Positions 17,261-26,083 of a DNA stretch of 64,000 nucleotides are shown in pieces. Origin of the DNA: Flavobacteriaceae bacterium (GTDB taxonomy: Bacteria > Bacteroidota > Bacteroidia > Flavobacteriales > Flavobacteriaceae); contig JANQSO010000005.1 of the NCBI GenBank assembly GCA_028284005.1, forward strand, positions 124,001 through 188,000. The letters run 5' to 3'. The notes beneath the pieces are model-generated. The model searched no databases and was not told where the DNA came from. It saw only the letters and a program-made list of their open reading frames with translations. Both the position numbers and the translations under genes were made by a program. Position 1 is the stretch's first letter; each line of letters starts with the position of its first letter.

Positions 17261-19915
17261 TTATAACACAAATCTATATGTTGCCTTGATCAAGAACGTA
17301 TTTTGAGGTTGTTGCCCTAAGATCTGATCGTCTGCAAGTGCGCTAAAACTATCTTCAATATTTCCTAAACCGGTTACACCCTGGGACCACACCAAAAATA
17401 TTTCGGAGCCCGGAATGTACTCCCAACGCACCACCAAATTAGAACGGAACTGTACATAGGCAAAATCGGGATCATCAAAACTATAATCCTCTTTACCATC
17501 CATATCTTCATCTATAGAATAGACCTCATCCTCTTCCAACAATGAAATTTGATTATTACCATACCAGGTCACACGGTCATACAGGTCTTCTGCGATAGGA
17601 TCATTCACATAGTTAAAGTTCGAATATTTCGCTTTGAAAATAAAAGGCTGCCCATAGTACTGTATGGTAAGATCCGGATTGATCGTATAATTGACCCTAA
17701 GTGTGGCACTTAGTGATTCATTGTCTATTTCGGCAGTAATATACCGGGGTGTTCCATTGTATGTGGCCTCGGTTACATATTGGGTCTTGTTAGGATTGTC
17801 TTCGTATTCCGTAGAAAGTGAAAGGCTTAATGCATCTAGTGGCTGATACCTGAACCGAAGCACATACCTGTCCAGAGAGAAATTGTCCTGCTTTGCCCTG
17901 GAATTTACATACCCGACCGTCATATTGAACTTTTTACGCTGATCCGTTCCTGAAAACAGAAACCAAAAATTCTCATCGGACCATCTCCACCGTGGGCCTC
18001 CTCTTAATACAGTATTGCTGTAAATTCTCGGTTTATGGGCAGCACCATATTCTGTCCACCAATTATTCTTCCAGTTTAGATAGCCATTGATCTCATACTG
18101 AATTCTATTGTAATTTCCTTCAAAATCATATTGAGTAAATTGATTAAGTCCAATGTTTGCTTGTCTATACCAGCTAGTGGGTTTATTGAACAAACGTCGT
18201 ATGTTAAAATATTGAGAGATAACATCTGCCTGGCGAAGAAAACCAAGATCATTAAGTTCCAGTTCCGGAGATTTCCAGTTTCCTCCAATATTGTATCTCC
18301 AATTTCCTCCACCCCCTTTTCCTATTTCCAGTCTCCCTCCTGTCCCTGTTAAGGTTGTTTTGGTAGTATCTACACTTACATGGCTTGCATCTACACGCTG
18401 AAAAAGGTGCACTAAACTGTTTTGAGTATCTTCAATTGCTTCTTCACTTCCATTTACATTACTTACAACAATATTACCCAATACATAATATTTACGGTCT
18501 TTCCAATTATGCCTGAAGTCTATTCCTCCTGTATAAGCGTTCTTTCTCAGAAAATTCAAGTTATCCTCCAGCTTTCTGTTTGTAGCAGTAAAAACACCTC
18601 CTATAAATGAGTTCCGGTCGTTAAAATCCTTTTGTGCCCTTGCTACCATATAATTGGTAAGGGGTTCCACTAAGACCTCTTCTTCAGAGCCATCTTCATT
18701 TCTTGTATCTGCATACTCCTTAGAGGTAACACTTTCCAAAAGACCAACGGACCATCCATTTTTTGTTTTTCCACTAAATTTTGCAGCACCTAAGATCGTA
18801 GAATTTATAGGTATGTCTGCATACTCCGTATCATCAGAATAAGGATCTCCCTGGGGACTGCGGCCAATCCTACGCGAAAAGAAGAGGTTATCAGCACCTC
18901 CCCCTACACGAAAATCGAATACGTTTTTATTTTCTACGAAAAAAGGCCTTCTTTCCTGAAAGAAAATTTCAAACCCATCTAAAGAAATTGCTCCGGGATC
19001 GGCATCTACCTGTCCAAAATCCGGATTGATCGTGAGGTCCAGGGTCAGGTCATTTGTAATTCCAATTTTTGCATCAACACCTCCGGATAAGTTTGTATCA
19101 GTTCCGTCTCTAAATGGATTCCCTTCTTCTTCGGGATAGGTGTCTAATTGTGTTAAAAGATAAGGCTGAATTTCCAACTGCTTTTGAGGCTTTAATCCTA
19201 TTAATCCTCTCAATTCCCCAAATTCACTAACCCATCCGGGAGAATTGGGCAGTACATGCTGCCAAAGAGAGCGTTCTTCATTTCTAAAATAACGCCTTGT
19301 AGATTGTAATCCCCAAACTTGTTCTTCTTCGTTCCCGAAGCGTAATTGACTTAAAGGAATTCTAATTTCTGCTGTCCATCCTTCGTCATCTACTTGAGTT
19401 TTTGCATACCAAATTGGGTTCCAGCTGGAATCCCAATTATTCCCATTATTCGATATAAACTCATCTCCTTTTACTCCTGCTGCCGAAATGGTAAAAGAAA
19501 ATCCAGTGCGGTCATCATTGTAACTATCTATATTAAACTCTACCCAATCTCCTTCAAAACCATCACGCCGTGAAAGACGTTTCACAATTTTATCGGGCTC
19601 GGAATCATAACAACGTACAGCTATGTATAGGTTTTTCTCGTCATAGACAATTTTAAACCTGGTCTGTTCTGTTGGTGCCGTACCATTATCCGGTTGATTC
19701 TCTACATAATCACCTGTCCAGTCAACAATATCCCAAACTGCTTCATCAAAGATCCCATCAATTTTCGGAGCGGCATTTTGACCTATGGTTTTGGTAGTGT
19801 AGCTCTTTTTTTCGGGTTGAACCTGATCTGTAGAAGAGGTATTTTCAGTTTGAGAAAAGGAAGTAAAAATAAAACACAGGAACAACAACAAAAATAGAGA
19901 AAGCGGATGGTTCAT
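17261..19915 (-). CDS. DUF5916-family outer-membrane protein with N-terminal CBM9-like domain
   Basis: The 884-residue protein starts at ATG 19915, where a clean signal peptide begins (MNHPLSLFLLLF, cleavage near SFSQ); a longer frame to 20011 adds only a non-signal tail. Residues about 40-230 resemble a carbohydrate-binding family 9-like domain (APKIDGIFDEAVWD, DDRTGFSFTISAAG). The rest (DUF5916) begins with a conserved FFQERRPFFVENKNVF segment and continues as alternating strands to a C-terminal TYRFVL, consistent with an outer-membrane barrel. The function is not established; the family is common in Bacteroidota and sometimes sits near hydrolases, but there is no such partner here. Confidence 0.8.
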   Translation of the reverse strand: MNHPLSLFLLLFLCFIFTSFSQTENTSSTDQVQPEKKSYTTKTIGQNAAPKIDGIFDEAVWDIVDWTGDYVENQPDNGTAPTEQTRFKIVYDEKNLYIAVRCYDSEPDKIVKRLSRRDGFEGDWVEFNIDSYNDDRTGFSFTISAAGVKGDEFISNNGNNWDSSWNPIWYAKTQVDDEGWTAEIRIPLSQLRFGNEEEQVWGLQSTRRYFRNEERSLWQHVLPNSPGWVSEFGELRGLIGLKPQKQLEIQPYLLTQLDTYPEEEGNPFRDGTDTNLSGGVDAKIGITNDLTLDLTINPDFGQVDADPGAISLDGFEIFFQERRPFFVENKNVFDFRVGGGADNLFFSRRIGRSPQGDPYSDDTEYADIPINSTILGAAKFSGKTKNGWSVGLLESVTSKEYADTRNEDGSEEEVLVEPLTNYMVARAQKDFNDRNSFIGGVFTATNRKLEDNLNFLRKNAYTGGIDFRHNWKDRKYYVLGNIVVSNVNGSEEAIEDTQNSLVHLFQRVDASHVSVDTTKTTLTGTGGRLEIGKGGGGNWRYNIGGNWKSPELELNDLGFLRQADVISQYFNIRRLFNKPTSWYRQANIGLNQFTQYDFEGNYNRIQYEINGYLNWKNNWWTEYGAAHKPRIYSNTVLRGGPRWRWSDENFWFLFSGTDQRKKFNMTVGYVNSRAKQDNFSLDRYVLRFRYQPLDALSLSLSTEYEDNPNKTQYVTEATYNGTPRYITAEIDNESLSATLRVNYTINPDLTIQYYGQPFIFKAKYSNFNYVNDPIAEDLYDRVTWYGNNQISLLEEDEVYSIDEDMDGKEDYSFDDPDFAYVQFRSNLVVRWEYIPGSEIFLVWSQGVTGLGNIEDSFSALADDQILGQQPQNTFLIKATYRFVL

Positions 19916-20024
19916 AGTAGTTAGTTTATATTGAATTTGAAATACTAAATTCTTTTCTTTATCGCCTTTTTCATTGACGGTAAGACGAATATATAAGCAT
20001 GCATTTGCCAAAAAAAATGAATTG

Positions 20025-20065
20025 TAGTGAATTTCATATTTTGTGTAGTGAATTGTAATTCACTA
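20025..20065. repeat. Direct and inverted TAGTGAAT repeats (possible operator)
   Basis: TAGTGAAT occurs at 20025-20032 and again at 20046-20053, exactly 21 bases (two helical turns) apart. The second copy is mirrored by ATTCACTA at 20058-20065, giving 8-bp arms around four bases. They lie in the 312-base divergent gap between the DUF5916 gene and the kinase-fold gene. The rest of that gap holds a promoter at 20177-20209 and nothing else recognised. Confidence 0.4.
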
Positions 20066-20176
20066 ACCTGCCCCTGTTCCTTCAATAACTACAATCTACT
20101 TTATAAATAGACCCCTTTAACGAAATTAAGTGACAGATTTATATATATTTTAAGAGAACTTTAACTTTTTTAGCAT

Positions 20177-20209
20177 TTGAGATTTACCATACATTAATAG
20201 TTATCTTTA
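20177..20209 (+). promoter_or_regulatory. Promoter of the kinase-fold gene
   Basis: TTG at 20177-20179, 22-base spacer, TATCTTTA at 20202-20209 (last base differs from TAnnTTTG). The ATG is 19 bases downstream. Confidence 0.45.
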
Positions 20210-20227
20210 TATACATTTTACCAAACT

Positions 20228-21286
20228 ATGAGAAAATTAATTTCCAAAAAAAAGCCTGCATATAAGATCTCCGGTATTTTATCCGAATACCTGACCCGCC
20301 ACGGAAGAAACATAAAAATCCCTATCTATTACGATGACCTGTTAAGGTTTCAGGGAGCTATTTCCATTTATGACAAATATGGAAATGATACGCTTTGGGT
20401 CAGCACTTATTATTCTGAATCTGAACGCGATGAAATTGAGCTTAGTTTAAAAAAAATGTATACGGTATTACATGCAGACGGAAGTGATATTGTACTTCCT
20501 TATCTTACTATTGACAGTATTGACTACTGTACTTTTGGAAATACAAAACCTTTTAGGATTAAAGTCCGTAATATTTTAAATGACAATTACATTTTCTTAT
20601 ACATAAAAAAAGCAGATGCTTCACGCATTTATGGCTTGGAGCTGGAACATCTGTTATCTCCTAACCATATTAATTTTTTAGTGCATGGAAATACATTGAT
20701 CGAAGAACATATTTCGGGAATCCCCGGAGATGATTTTATCGAAAATAATTTGGACAAATGTTCGGAACAGGATAAAAGGGAAATAGCAAAAGAATTTGTG
20801 AAGTTTAACGAACGTTGTTTCGTAAGGCTTTTGGGTGATATGCGTTCGTACAACTATGTAATGGTATTGACACACGATTTTGATAGAATTCAATATAGGA
20901 TCAGAGCCATAGATTTTGACCAACAGAGCTATGAAGGAAATACAAAGGTTTACAAGCCTCAGTTTTTAAAAGAAAACAATAAATTGGTTAAAATGACCCT
21001 GGAATCACTTCAGGAAGAATCCATAGAACAGTACAAACGGGAAGAGCGTTCATTATTAGCCAAGAGAGCCACCAGTGAAAAGGACCGTTTAAAAGAGCTA
21101 TTGGACTGTATGACTACAGATTCTATCTCTTCAAAAGCAAAAATAAAGGAACTAAAGACCGAATTGTTTACATTGACAGGAGATGTAAATTTCAAAAAAT
21201 CATCTAATATGGGAGAGATCCTGAACAGTGCCCTTGATTATATTGTTAGAAACTATAAAAATGAAAATCCTTATATCATCAAATAA
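20228..21286 (+). CDS. Uncharacterised protein with protein-kinase-like fold motifs
   Basis: I do not recognise a named family for this 352-residue protein, but its middle reads like an aminoglycoside-phosphotransferase/protein-kinase-like fold. A strand with YIKKAD (Lys127/128) is followed by a helix with GLELE (Glu138/140), a hinge-like LIEEHISG (157-164), a catalytic-loop-like LLGDMRSYNYVMV (201-213, Asp204 and Asn209) and a metal-loop-like IDFD (228-231). The order and spacing match ATP-binding Lys, helix-C Glu, HGDxxxxN and DFD/DFG. The N-terminal 100 residues and the Lys/Glu-rich C-terminal 90 are extra. There is no signal peptide or membrane segment. It sits alone, 108 bases before pyc, with its own promoter. 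The substrate is unknown. Confidence 0.6.
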   Translation: MRKLISKKKPAYKISGILSEYLTRHGRNIKIPIYYDDLLRFQGAISIYDKYGNDTLWVSTYYSESERDEIELSLKKMYTVLHADGSDIVLPYLTIDSIDYCTFGNTKPFRIKVRNILNDNYIFLYIKKADASRIYGLELEHLLSPNHINFLVHGNTLIEEHISGIPGDDFIENNLDKCSEQDKREIAKEFVKFNERCFVRLLGDMRSYNYVMVLTHDFDRIQYRIRAIDFDQQSYEGNTKVYKPQFLKENNKLVKMTLESLQEESIEQYKREERSLLAKRATSEKDRLKELLDCMTTDSISSKAKIKELKTELFTLTGDVNFKKSSNMGEILNSALDYIVRNYKNENPYIIK

Positions 21287-21394
21287 GTTAAAAACTTCTC
21301 ATAAATAAATCAACAAAAATTTCAAAGCGTATATACTGTTTTTTTACCTTTAGGCAACAATATTTTATCCCTTTTTAAACAGTAATATGACCCC

Positions 21395-24300
21395 ATGAAA
21401 ATAAAAAAAGTTCTGGTTGCCAATAGAGGTGAGATCGCCATTAGAGTTTTAAGAGCCTGTACAGAGATAAACTTAAAAACCGTAGCTGTTTTTACTTATG
21501 AGGACCGCTATTCTCAGCATAGGTATAAAGCAGATGAAGCGTACCAAATAGGTGTAGACAACGAGCCTCTGAAACCTTATCTGAACAGTGATCAAATTAT
21601 AGCCCTGGCAAAAGAAAAGCATGTAGATGCCATACATCCGGGGTATGGGTTTCTTTCTGAAAATTCTGAGTTTGCAAGAAAATGTGCTGCAAACAACATC
21701 ATTTTTATAGGGCCGGACCCTAAAGTAATGGATGCATTGGGAGATAAGATCACTGCAAAAAAAATTGCCTTAAAATGTAATGTCCCCATTATAAAAAGTA
21801 ACACTAAAAAATTAACTTCTTTAAAAATCGCGCTTTCCGAAGCAGCTTCCATTGGATATCCGGTAATGCTTAAGGCAGCCTCCGGCGGAGGTGGAAGAGG
21901 CATGCGGATTATAAGAAATCCGGAACATCTGGAACTTTATTTTGATTCGGCCCGTAATGAAGCATTGAATGCCTTTGGCGACGATACCATGTTTTTGGAA
22001 AAATATGTGGAAGACCCCAAACACTTAGAAGTGCAAATTGTAGCAGATAATCATGGAAACATTCGTCACTTATATGAGCGGGACTGTTCCGTGCAAAGAC
22101 GTCATCAAAAAGTAGTTGAGATTGCCCCTTCCTTTAATGTTTCAGAAAAGGTTAAGCAAGAGCTATATGTATATGCACTGGCAATTGCCAAGGAAGTAAA
22201 TTACAATAATGTAGGTACTGTTGAATTTTTAATTGATTCGGAAGATAATGTCTACTTCATTGAAGTAAATCCCCGGATTCAGGTGGAACACACTGTTACC
22301 GAAATGGTAACAGGTATCGATCTCATTAAAACTCAGATATTTGTTGCCGGCGGGTATAAACTTCAGGACAAACAAATAAAAATATACGAGCAGGATACAC
22401 TTGCTACCTATGGTTTTGCATTGCAATGCAGGCTTACCACCGAAGACCCCGAAAATGATTTCACTCCGGACTATGGTACAATTACCACGTATCGCAGTGC
22501 TTCGGGAATGGGAATACGCCTGGATGCAGGTAGCATTTATCAATCTTATAGTGTAAGCCCTTTCTTTGATTCTATGCTGGTGAAAGTTTCTGCCCACGGA
22601 AGAACATTAGACGGTGCCGTACGCAAAATGTCCCGTGCATTAAAAGAATTTCGAATTCGTGGAGTAAAAACCAATATACGGTTTTTACAAAATGTGATCA
22701 ACCATGATGTCTTTAAAGAAGGAAAGGCTTCTGTTAATTTTATACAAAACACTCCTTCTCTTTTTGATATTAAATTATCACAGGACCGTACCTCAAAGAT
22801 TGTAAAGTATTTGGGAGAAGTTGTTGTAAATACAAATCCGGATGTAAAGTTCAAAGATGACAGTAAGGTTTTCAGAAATCCGAAAGTTCCAAAGTTCGAT
22901 CCTTTTGCCGAATACCCCAAAGGCTCTAAAGACCTCCTTACGGAATTAGGCCCTGAAAAATTCTGCGCGTGGTTAAAAGCGGAAAAAAAGATCCATTATA
23001 CAGATACCACTTTCCGGGATGCTCACCAATCATTACTCGCAACCCGAATGCGCTCACAGGATATGCTTAAAGTGGCCGAAAGTTTTGCAAAAAACCACCC
23101 GAACACCTTCAGTATAGAAATGTGGGGAGGTGCCACCTTCGATGTGTGCCTTCGGTTTCTAAATGAAAGTCCCTGGACACGTTTACGAGAATTACGGACC
23201 TTGATACCGAATATTCTTTTCCAAATGCTGTTACGAGGCTCCAACGGAGTTGGCTATAAAGCGTATCCTGATAATTTAATCGAAAAGTTTGTTGAGAAAT
23301 CCTGGGAAAACGGAATTGATATCTTCAGAATTTTCGATTCTCTGAATTGGGTAAAAGCAATGGAACCCAGCATTAGTTATGTACGCAATAAAACCGGTGG
23401 AATTGCAGAAGCTGCTATAAGTTATACAGGTGATATCCTGGACCCAAAAGAGACCAAATACAATTTAAAATACTATATACAGCTAGCTAAAAATCTGGAA
23501 AATGCAGGTGCGCATATGATCGCCATTAAGGATATGGCAGGTTTGTTAAAGCCTTATGCAGCAACAGAACTGGTGAGCGCATTAAAAGACTCACTCAATA
23601 TTCCTTTGCATTTGCACACCCATGATACCTCATCGATACAGTCTGCTACATATCTAAAAGCCATTGAAGCTGGAGTGGATGTTGTAGATGTAGCTTTGGG
23701 AGGCCTTTCGGGTTTGACATCGCAGCCTAATTTTAATTCGGTGGTGGAAATGATGCAGCAGCAAGAACGTGCCCATGCTTTTGACATCAATACACTCAAT
23801 CAATTCTCAAACTACTGGGAAGATGTTAGAGAAGTATATTATCCTTTCGAGTCCGGTTTAAAATCCGGTACTGCAGAAGTGTACCAGCATGAAATTCCGG
23901 GAGGGCAATATTCTAACTTACGTCCACAAGCGACCGCATTAGGCCTGGGAGATCGTTTTGATGAAGTGAAAAAAATGTATGCCCGTGTCAATGAGATGTT
24001 TGGTAATTTAATAAAAGTGACCCCCAGCTCTAAGGTAGTTGGTGATATGGCAATATTTATGGTGACCAATGACCTGTTCCCCGAAGATGTAATGGAGCGG
24101 GGCCATGAGATCTCCTTTCCGGAATCTGTGATCGATTTCTTCAAAGGTGATTTAGGGCAGCCTTTGGGTGGCTTTCCTAAGGAACTTCAGAAAATAGTGC
24201 TGAAAAATAACAGAGCTTATACAGACAGGCCCAATGCCCACCTTACACCTATCGATTTTGACGAAGAGTACAAAGCCTTTCACAAAAAATTTCAAAAAGG

Positions 24301-24847
24301 ATTTACCCGACCTATCGAGTTTGAAGATTTTCTGTCCTATAGTTTGTATCCGCGAGTTTTCGAACAAGCTCATGAAAAGTATAAACTCTATGGTAATCTG
24401 GCTATTTTACCAACGATCAATTTCTTCTATGGAATGAAGATAGGAGAAGAAACCTTAATTGAACTGGAACCAGGAAAGACCATTATTGTAAAGTTACTTT
24501 CTGTGGGGAATGCCAATGAAGAAGGCGTTCGAATTGTTTTCTTTAAAGTGAACGGAGAAAACAGGTTCGTGGAAATTAAGGATACTTCTCTCAATATTAA
24601 AAAAGAAGAAAATGTAAAAGCGGACCCTGCGGATATCAATCAAATGGGAGCTCCGCTCCAGGGATTGCTGTATAAGGTATTGGTGAAAAAAGGACAAGAG
24701 ATAAAGGAGAACGACCATCTTTTTATCATTGAAGCTATGAAAATGGAAACTACTGTAACCGCTACAAAAGCAGGTAAAATAAAGGCGATCACTCTAAAAC
24801 CGGGTACCATGGTAATGAAGGATGATTTGATCGTTACTTTAGAGTAA
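21395..24847 (+). CDS. pyc: Pyruvate carboxylase
   Basis: The 1150-residue protein has the full single-chain layout. The biotin carboxylase domain is first (NRGEIAIRVLRAC near the start; ATP-binding KAASGGGGRGMR near 160). The carboxyltransferase domain follows from about 530 (TDTTFRDAHQSLLATRMRS). The C-terminal biotinyl domain carries EAMKMET with biotinylated Lys1116. It makes oxaloacetate from pyruvate and bicarbonate using ATP, refilling the citric acid cycle and feeding aspartate synthesis. Length is typical and no domain is missing. It has no partner gene in an operon. Confidence 0.95.
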   Translation: MKIKKVLVANRGEIAIRVLRACTEINLKTVAVFTYEDRYSQHRYKADEAYQIGVDNEPLKPYLNSDQIIALAKEKHVDAIHPGYGFLSENSEFARKCAANNIIFIGPDPKVMDALGDKITAKKIALKCNVPIIKSNTKKLTSLKIALSEAASIGYPVMLKAASGGGGRGMRIIRNPEHLELYFDSARNEALNAFGDDTMFLEKYVEDPKHLEVQIVADNHGNIRHLYERDCSVQRRHQKVVEIAPSFNVSEKVKQELYVYALAIAKEVNYNNVGTVEFLIDSEDNVYFIEVNPRIQVEHTVTEMVTGIDLIKTQIFVAGGYKLQDKQIKIYEQDTLATYGFALQCRLTTEDPENDFTPDYGTITTYRSASGMGIRLDAGSIYQSYSVSPFFDSMLVKVSAHGRTLDGAVRKMSRALKEFRIRGVKTNIRFLQNVINHDVFKEGKASVNFIQNTPSLFDIKLSQDRTSKIVKYLGEVVVNTNPDVKFKDDSKVFRNPKVPKFDPFAEYPKGSKDLLTELGPEKFCAWLKAEKKIHYTDTTFRDAHQSLLATRMRSQDMLKVAESFAKNHPNTFSIEMWGGATFDVCLRFLNESPWTRLRELRTLIPNILFQMLLRGSNGVGYKAYPDNLIEKFVEKSWENGIDIFRIFDSLNWVKAMEPSISYVRNKTGGIAEAAISYTGDILDPKETKYNLKYYIQLAKNLENAGAHMIAIKDMAGLLKPYAATELVSALKDSLNIPLHLHTHDTSSIQSATYLKAIEAGVDVVDVALGGLSGLTSQPNFNSVVEMMQQQERAHAFDINTLNQFSNYWEDVREVYYPFESGLKSGTAEVYQHEIPGGQYSNLRPQATALGLGDRFDEVKKMYARVNEMFGNLIKVTPSSKVVGDMAIFMVTNDLFPEDVMERGHEISFPESVIDFFKGDLGQPLGGFPKELQKIVLKNNRAYTDRPNAHLTPIDFDEEYKAFHKKFQKGFTRPIEFEDFLSYSLYPRVFEQAHEKYKLYGNLAILPTINFFYGMKIGEETLIELEPGKTIIVKLLSVGNANEEGVRIVFFKVNGENRFVEIKDTSLNIKKEENVKADPADINQMGAPLQGLLYKVLVKKGQEIKENDHLFIIEAMKMETTVTATKAGKIKAITLKPGTMVMKDDLIVTLE

Positions 24848-24936
24848 TAAAATTGGATTTGTATATCCGGTAAAAACATTGCTGAAAATTGCAATAAGTC
24901 TGCTTATTCCTTTCAAAAAAATAAAAGATAGACGTC

Positions 24937-24966
24937 TTGTTTTTCAAATAAATAATAGTACATTTG
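24937..24966 (+). promoter_or_regulatory. Promoter of the rplM-rpsI operon
   Basis: TTG at 24937-24939, 19-base spacer, TACATTTG at 24959-24966: an exact consensus fit. It leaves a leader of about 70 nt before rplM. Confidence 0.75.
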
Positions 24967-25000
24967 CACCCCGATTTATCCAAAAGAAGGAATGTTTAAC

Positions 25001-25026
25001 TCTGACTGTAGGTGAAGACAGTTAGA
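25001..25026 (+). promoter_or_regulatory. Hairpin in the rplM leader (possible ribosomal-protein leader)
   Basis: TCTGACTGT (25001-25009) pairs with ACAGTTAGA (25018-25026), a 9-bp stem with one G-U pair and an 8-base loop, ending 13 bases before the GTG start. A hairpin here suits autogenous control by L13. I recall an L13 leader class described for Bacteroidia, but could not compare it. Confidence 0.4.
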
Positions 25027-25039
25027 AAAATTAATAAAA

Positions 25040-25495
25040 GTGGATACACTAAGTTATAAAACAGTTTCAGCGAACAAAGCAACCGTAACAAAAGAGTGGT
25101 TGCATGTAGATGCTGAGGGGCAAACATTAGGCCGTCTTGCTAGTGAAGTAGCAAAATTACTTCGCGGAAAGCACAAACCTAATTTTACCCCACACGTTGA
25201 TTGCGGTGATAATGTAATTATTACTAATGCCGAAAAGATCAACCTAACAGGAAATAAATGGGAGAATAAAACATATATTCGTCACACTGGTTATCCGGGT
25301 GGACAACGTAGTTTGACTGCCACTGAATTGCGAAGCAAAAAACCCGAAAGAGTTATTGAAAAAGCTGTGAAAGGGATGTTGCCTAAAAACAAATTGGGTG
25401 CTGAGCTATTCAGAAATTTAAAAGTATATGCCGGTGCAACGCACGACCAGGAGGCACAAAAACCAAGAACCATTAACCTTAACGATATCAAGTAA
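25040..25495 (+). CDS. rplM: 50S ribosomal protein L13
   Basis: The 151-residue protein has the L13 core ([25 protein letters not shown], here cut for length to its key parts WLHVDAEGQ and LGRLAS; also HTGYPGG and GMLPKN). It is an early-assembly large-subunit protein. The start is GTG at 25040; the N-terminal [14 protein letters not shown] is the form usual in Bacteroidota, and there is no nearby ATG. It is the first gene of an operon and its TAA overlaps the rpsI ATG (TAATG), so the two are translationally coupled. Confidence 0.95.
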   Translation: MDTLSYKTVSANKATVTKEWLHVDAEGQTLGRLASEVAKLLRGKHKPNFTPHVDCGDNVIITNAEKINLTGNKWENKTYIRHTGYPGGQRSLTATELRSKKPERVIEKAVKGMLPKNKLGAELFRNLKVYAGATHDQEAQKPRTINLNDIK

Positions 25496-25881
25496 TGGAA
25501 GTTATTCACAAAATAGGTAGAAGAAAAACCGCTGTTGCCCGTGTATACCTTTCTGAAGGAAAAGGGAACATCACTGTAAACAAGCGAGATATGGAAGCTT
25601 ACTTTCCTACCGCTACTTTACAATATAAAGTAAAACAACCCTTAACGTTAACAGAAAACGATAAATCCTTTGACATTAATGTAAATGTTTTTGGTGGTGG
25701 AATCACAGGACAAGCCGAAGCAATTCGTTTGGCATTATCTCGCGCTATGTGCGAAGTTAATGAAGAAAACAGATCGGTTTTAAAGCCTGAAGGCTTATTA
25801 ACCAGAGATCCAAGAATGGTGGAGCGTAAAAAATTCGGTCAGAAGAAAGCTCGTAAGAAATTCCAGTTCTCTAAGCGTTAA
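25495..25881 (+). CDS. rpsI: 30S ribosomal protein S9
   Basis: The 128-residue protein shows the S9 features GRRKTAVARVYL near the N-terminus, GGGITGQAEAIRLALSRA in the middle and a basic tail ending KFQFSKR that reaches the P-site tRNA. It begins within the rplM stop codon (one shared base). The pairing of L13 and S9 is conserved across bacteria. Confidence 0.97.
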   Translation: MEVIHKIGRRKTAVARVYLSEGKGNITVNKRDMEAYFPTATLQYKVKQPLTLTENDKSFDINVNVFGGGITGQAEAIRLALSRAMCEVNEENRSVLKPEGLLTRDPRMVERKKFGQKKARKKFQFSKR

Positions 25882-25904
25882 TTAAATTCCCATTGGGAAA
25901 ACTC

Positions 25905-26044
25905 ACCCAACTTTGAAATTTTCAAAGTGTTGGGTTACGTTCTTAAACAATCGTCGAATATTCGACACATTATTAATAATCGCTGTTATCCGCCTTTGGC
26001 GGAGAGTAGTTTAGCATCTAAACCATGATTCGCCTCCGGCGAAT
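25905..26044 (+). promoter_or_regulatory. Hairpin-rich rpsI-rpsB spacer / rpsB leader
   Basis: This 140-base stretch holds five dyads in a row. (1) ACCCAAC 25905-25911 with GTTGGGT 25929-25935, with further pairing inside. (2) The perfect 14-base palindrome GTCGAATATTCGAC 25953-25966. (3) TCCGCC-TTT-GGCGGA 25989-26003. (4) GTTTAG-CAT-CTAAAC 26009-26023. (5) ATTCGCC-TCC-GGCGAAT 26028-26044. No T-tract follows the first, and I see no consensus promoter for rpsB. It may be a cis-regulatory leader for S2/EF-Ts expression, an RNA-processing region or a cluster of short GC-rich repeats. Confidence 0.45.
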
Positions 26045-26083
26045 AGGTTGCTATCTATTTACAGGAAAGTAAACTATTACAAA

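Noticed and set aside
19916-20011. 32-codon upstream extension of the DUF5916 protein
   Set aside because: It puts a charged tail before an obvious signal peptide, so ATG 19915 is the better start.
26048-26083. 12-codon N-terminal extension of S2
   Set aside because: The conserved family start is MANKTEV at 26084, and the extension overlaps the hairpin-rich leader.
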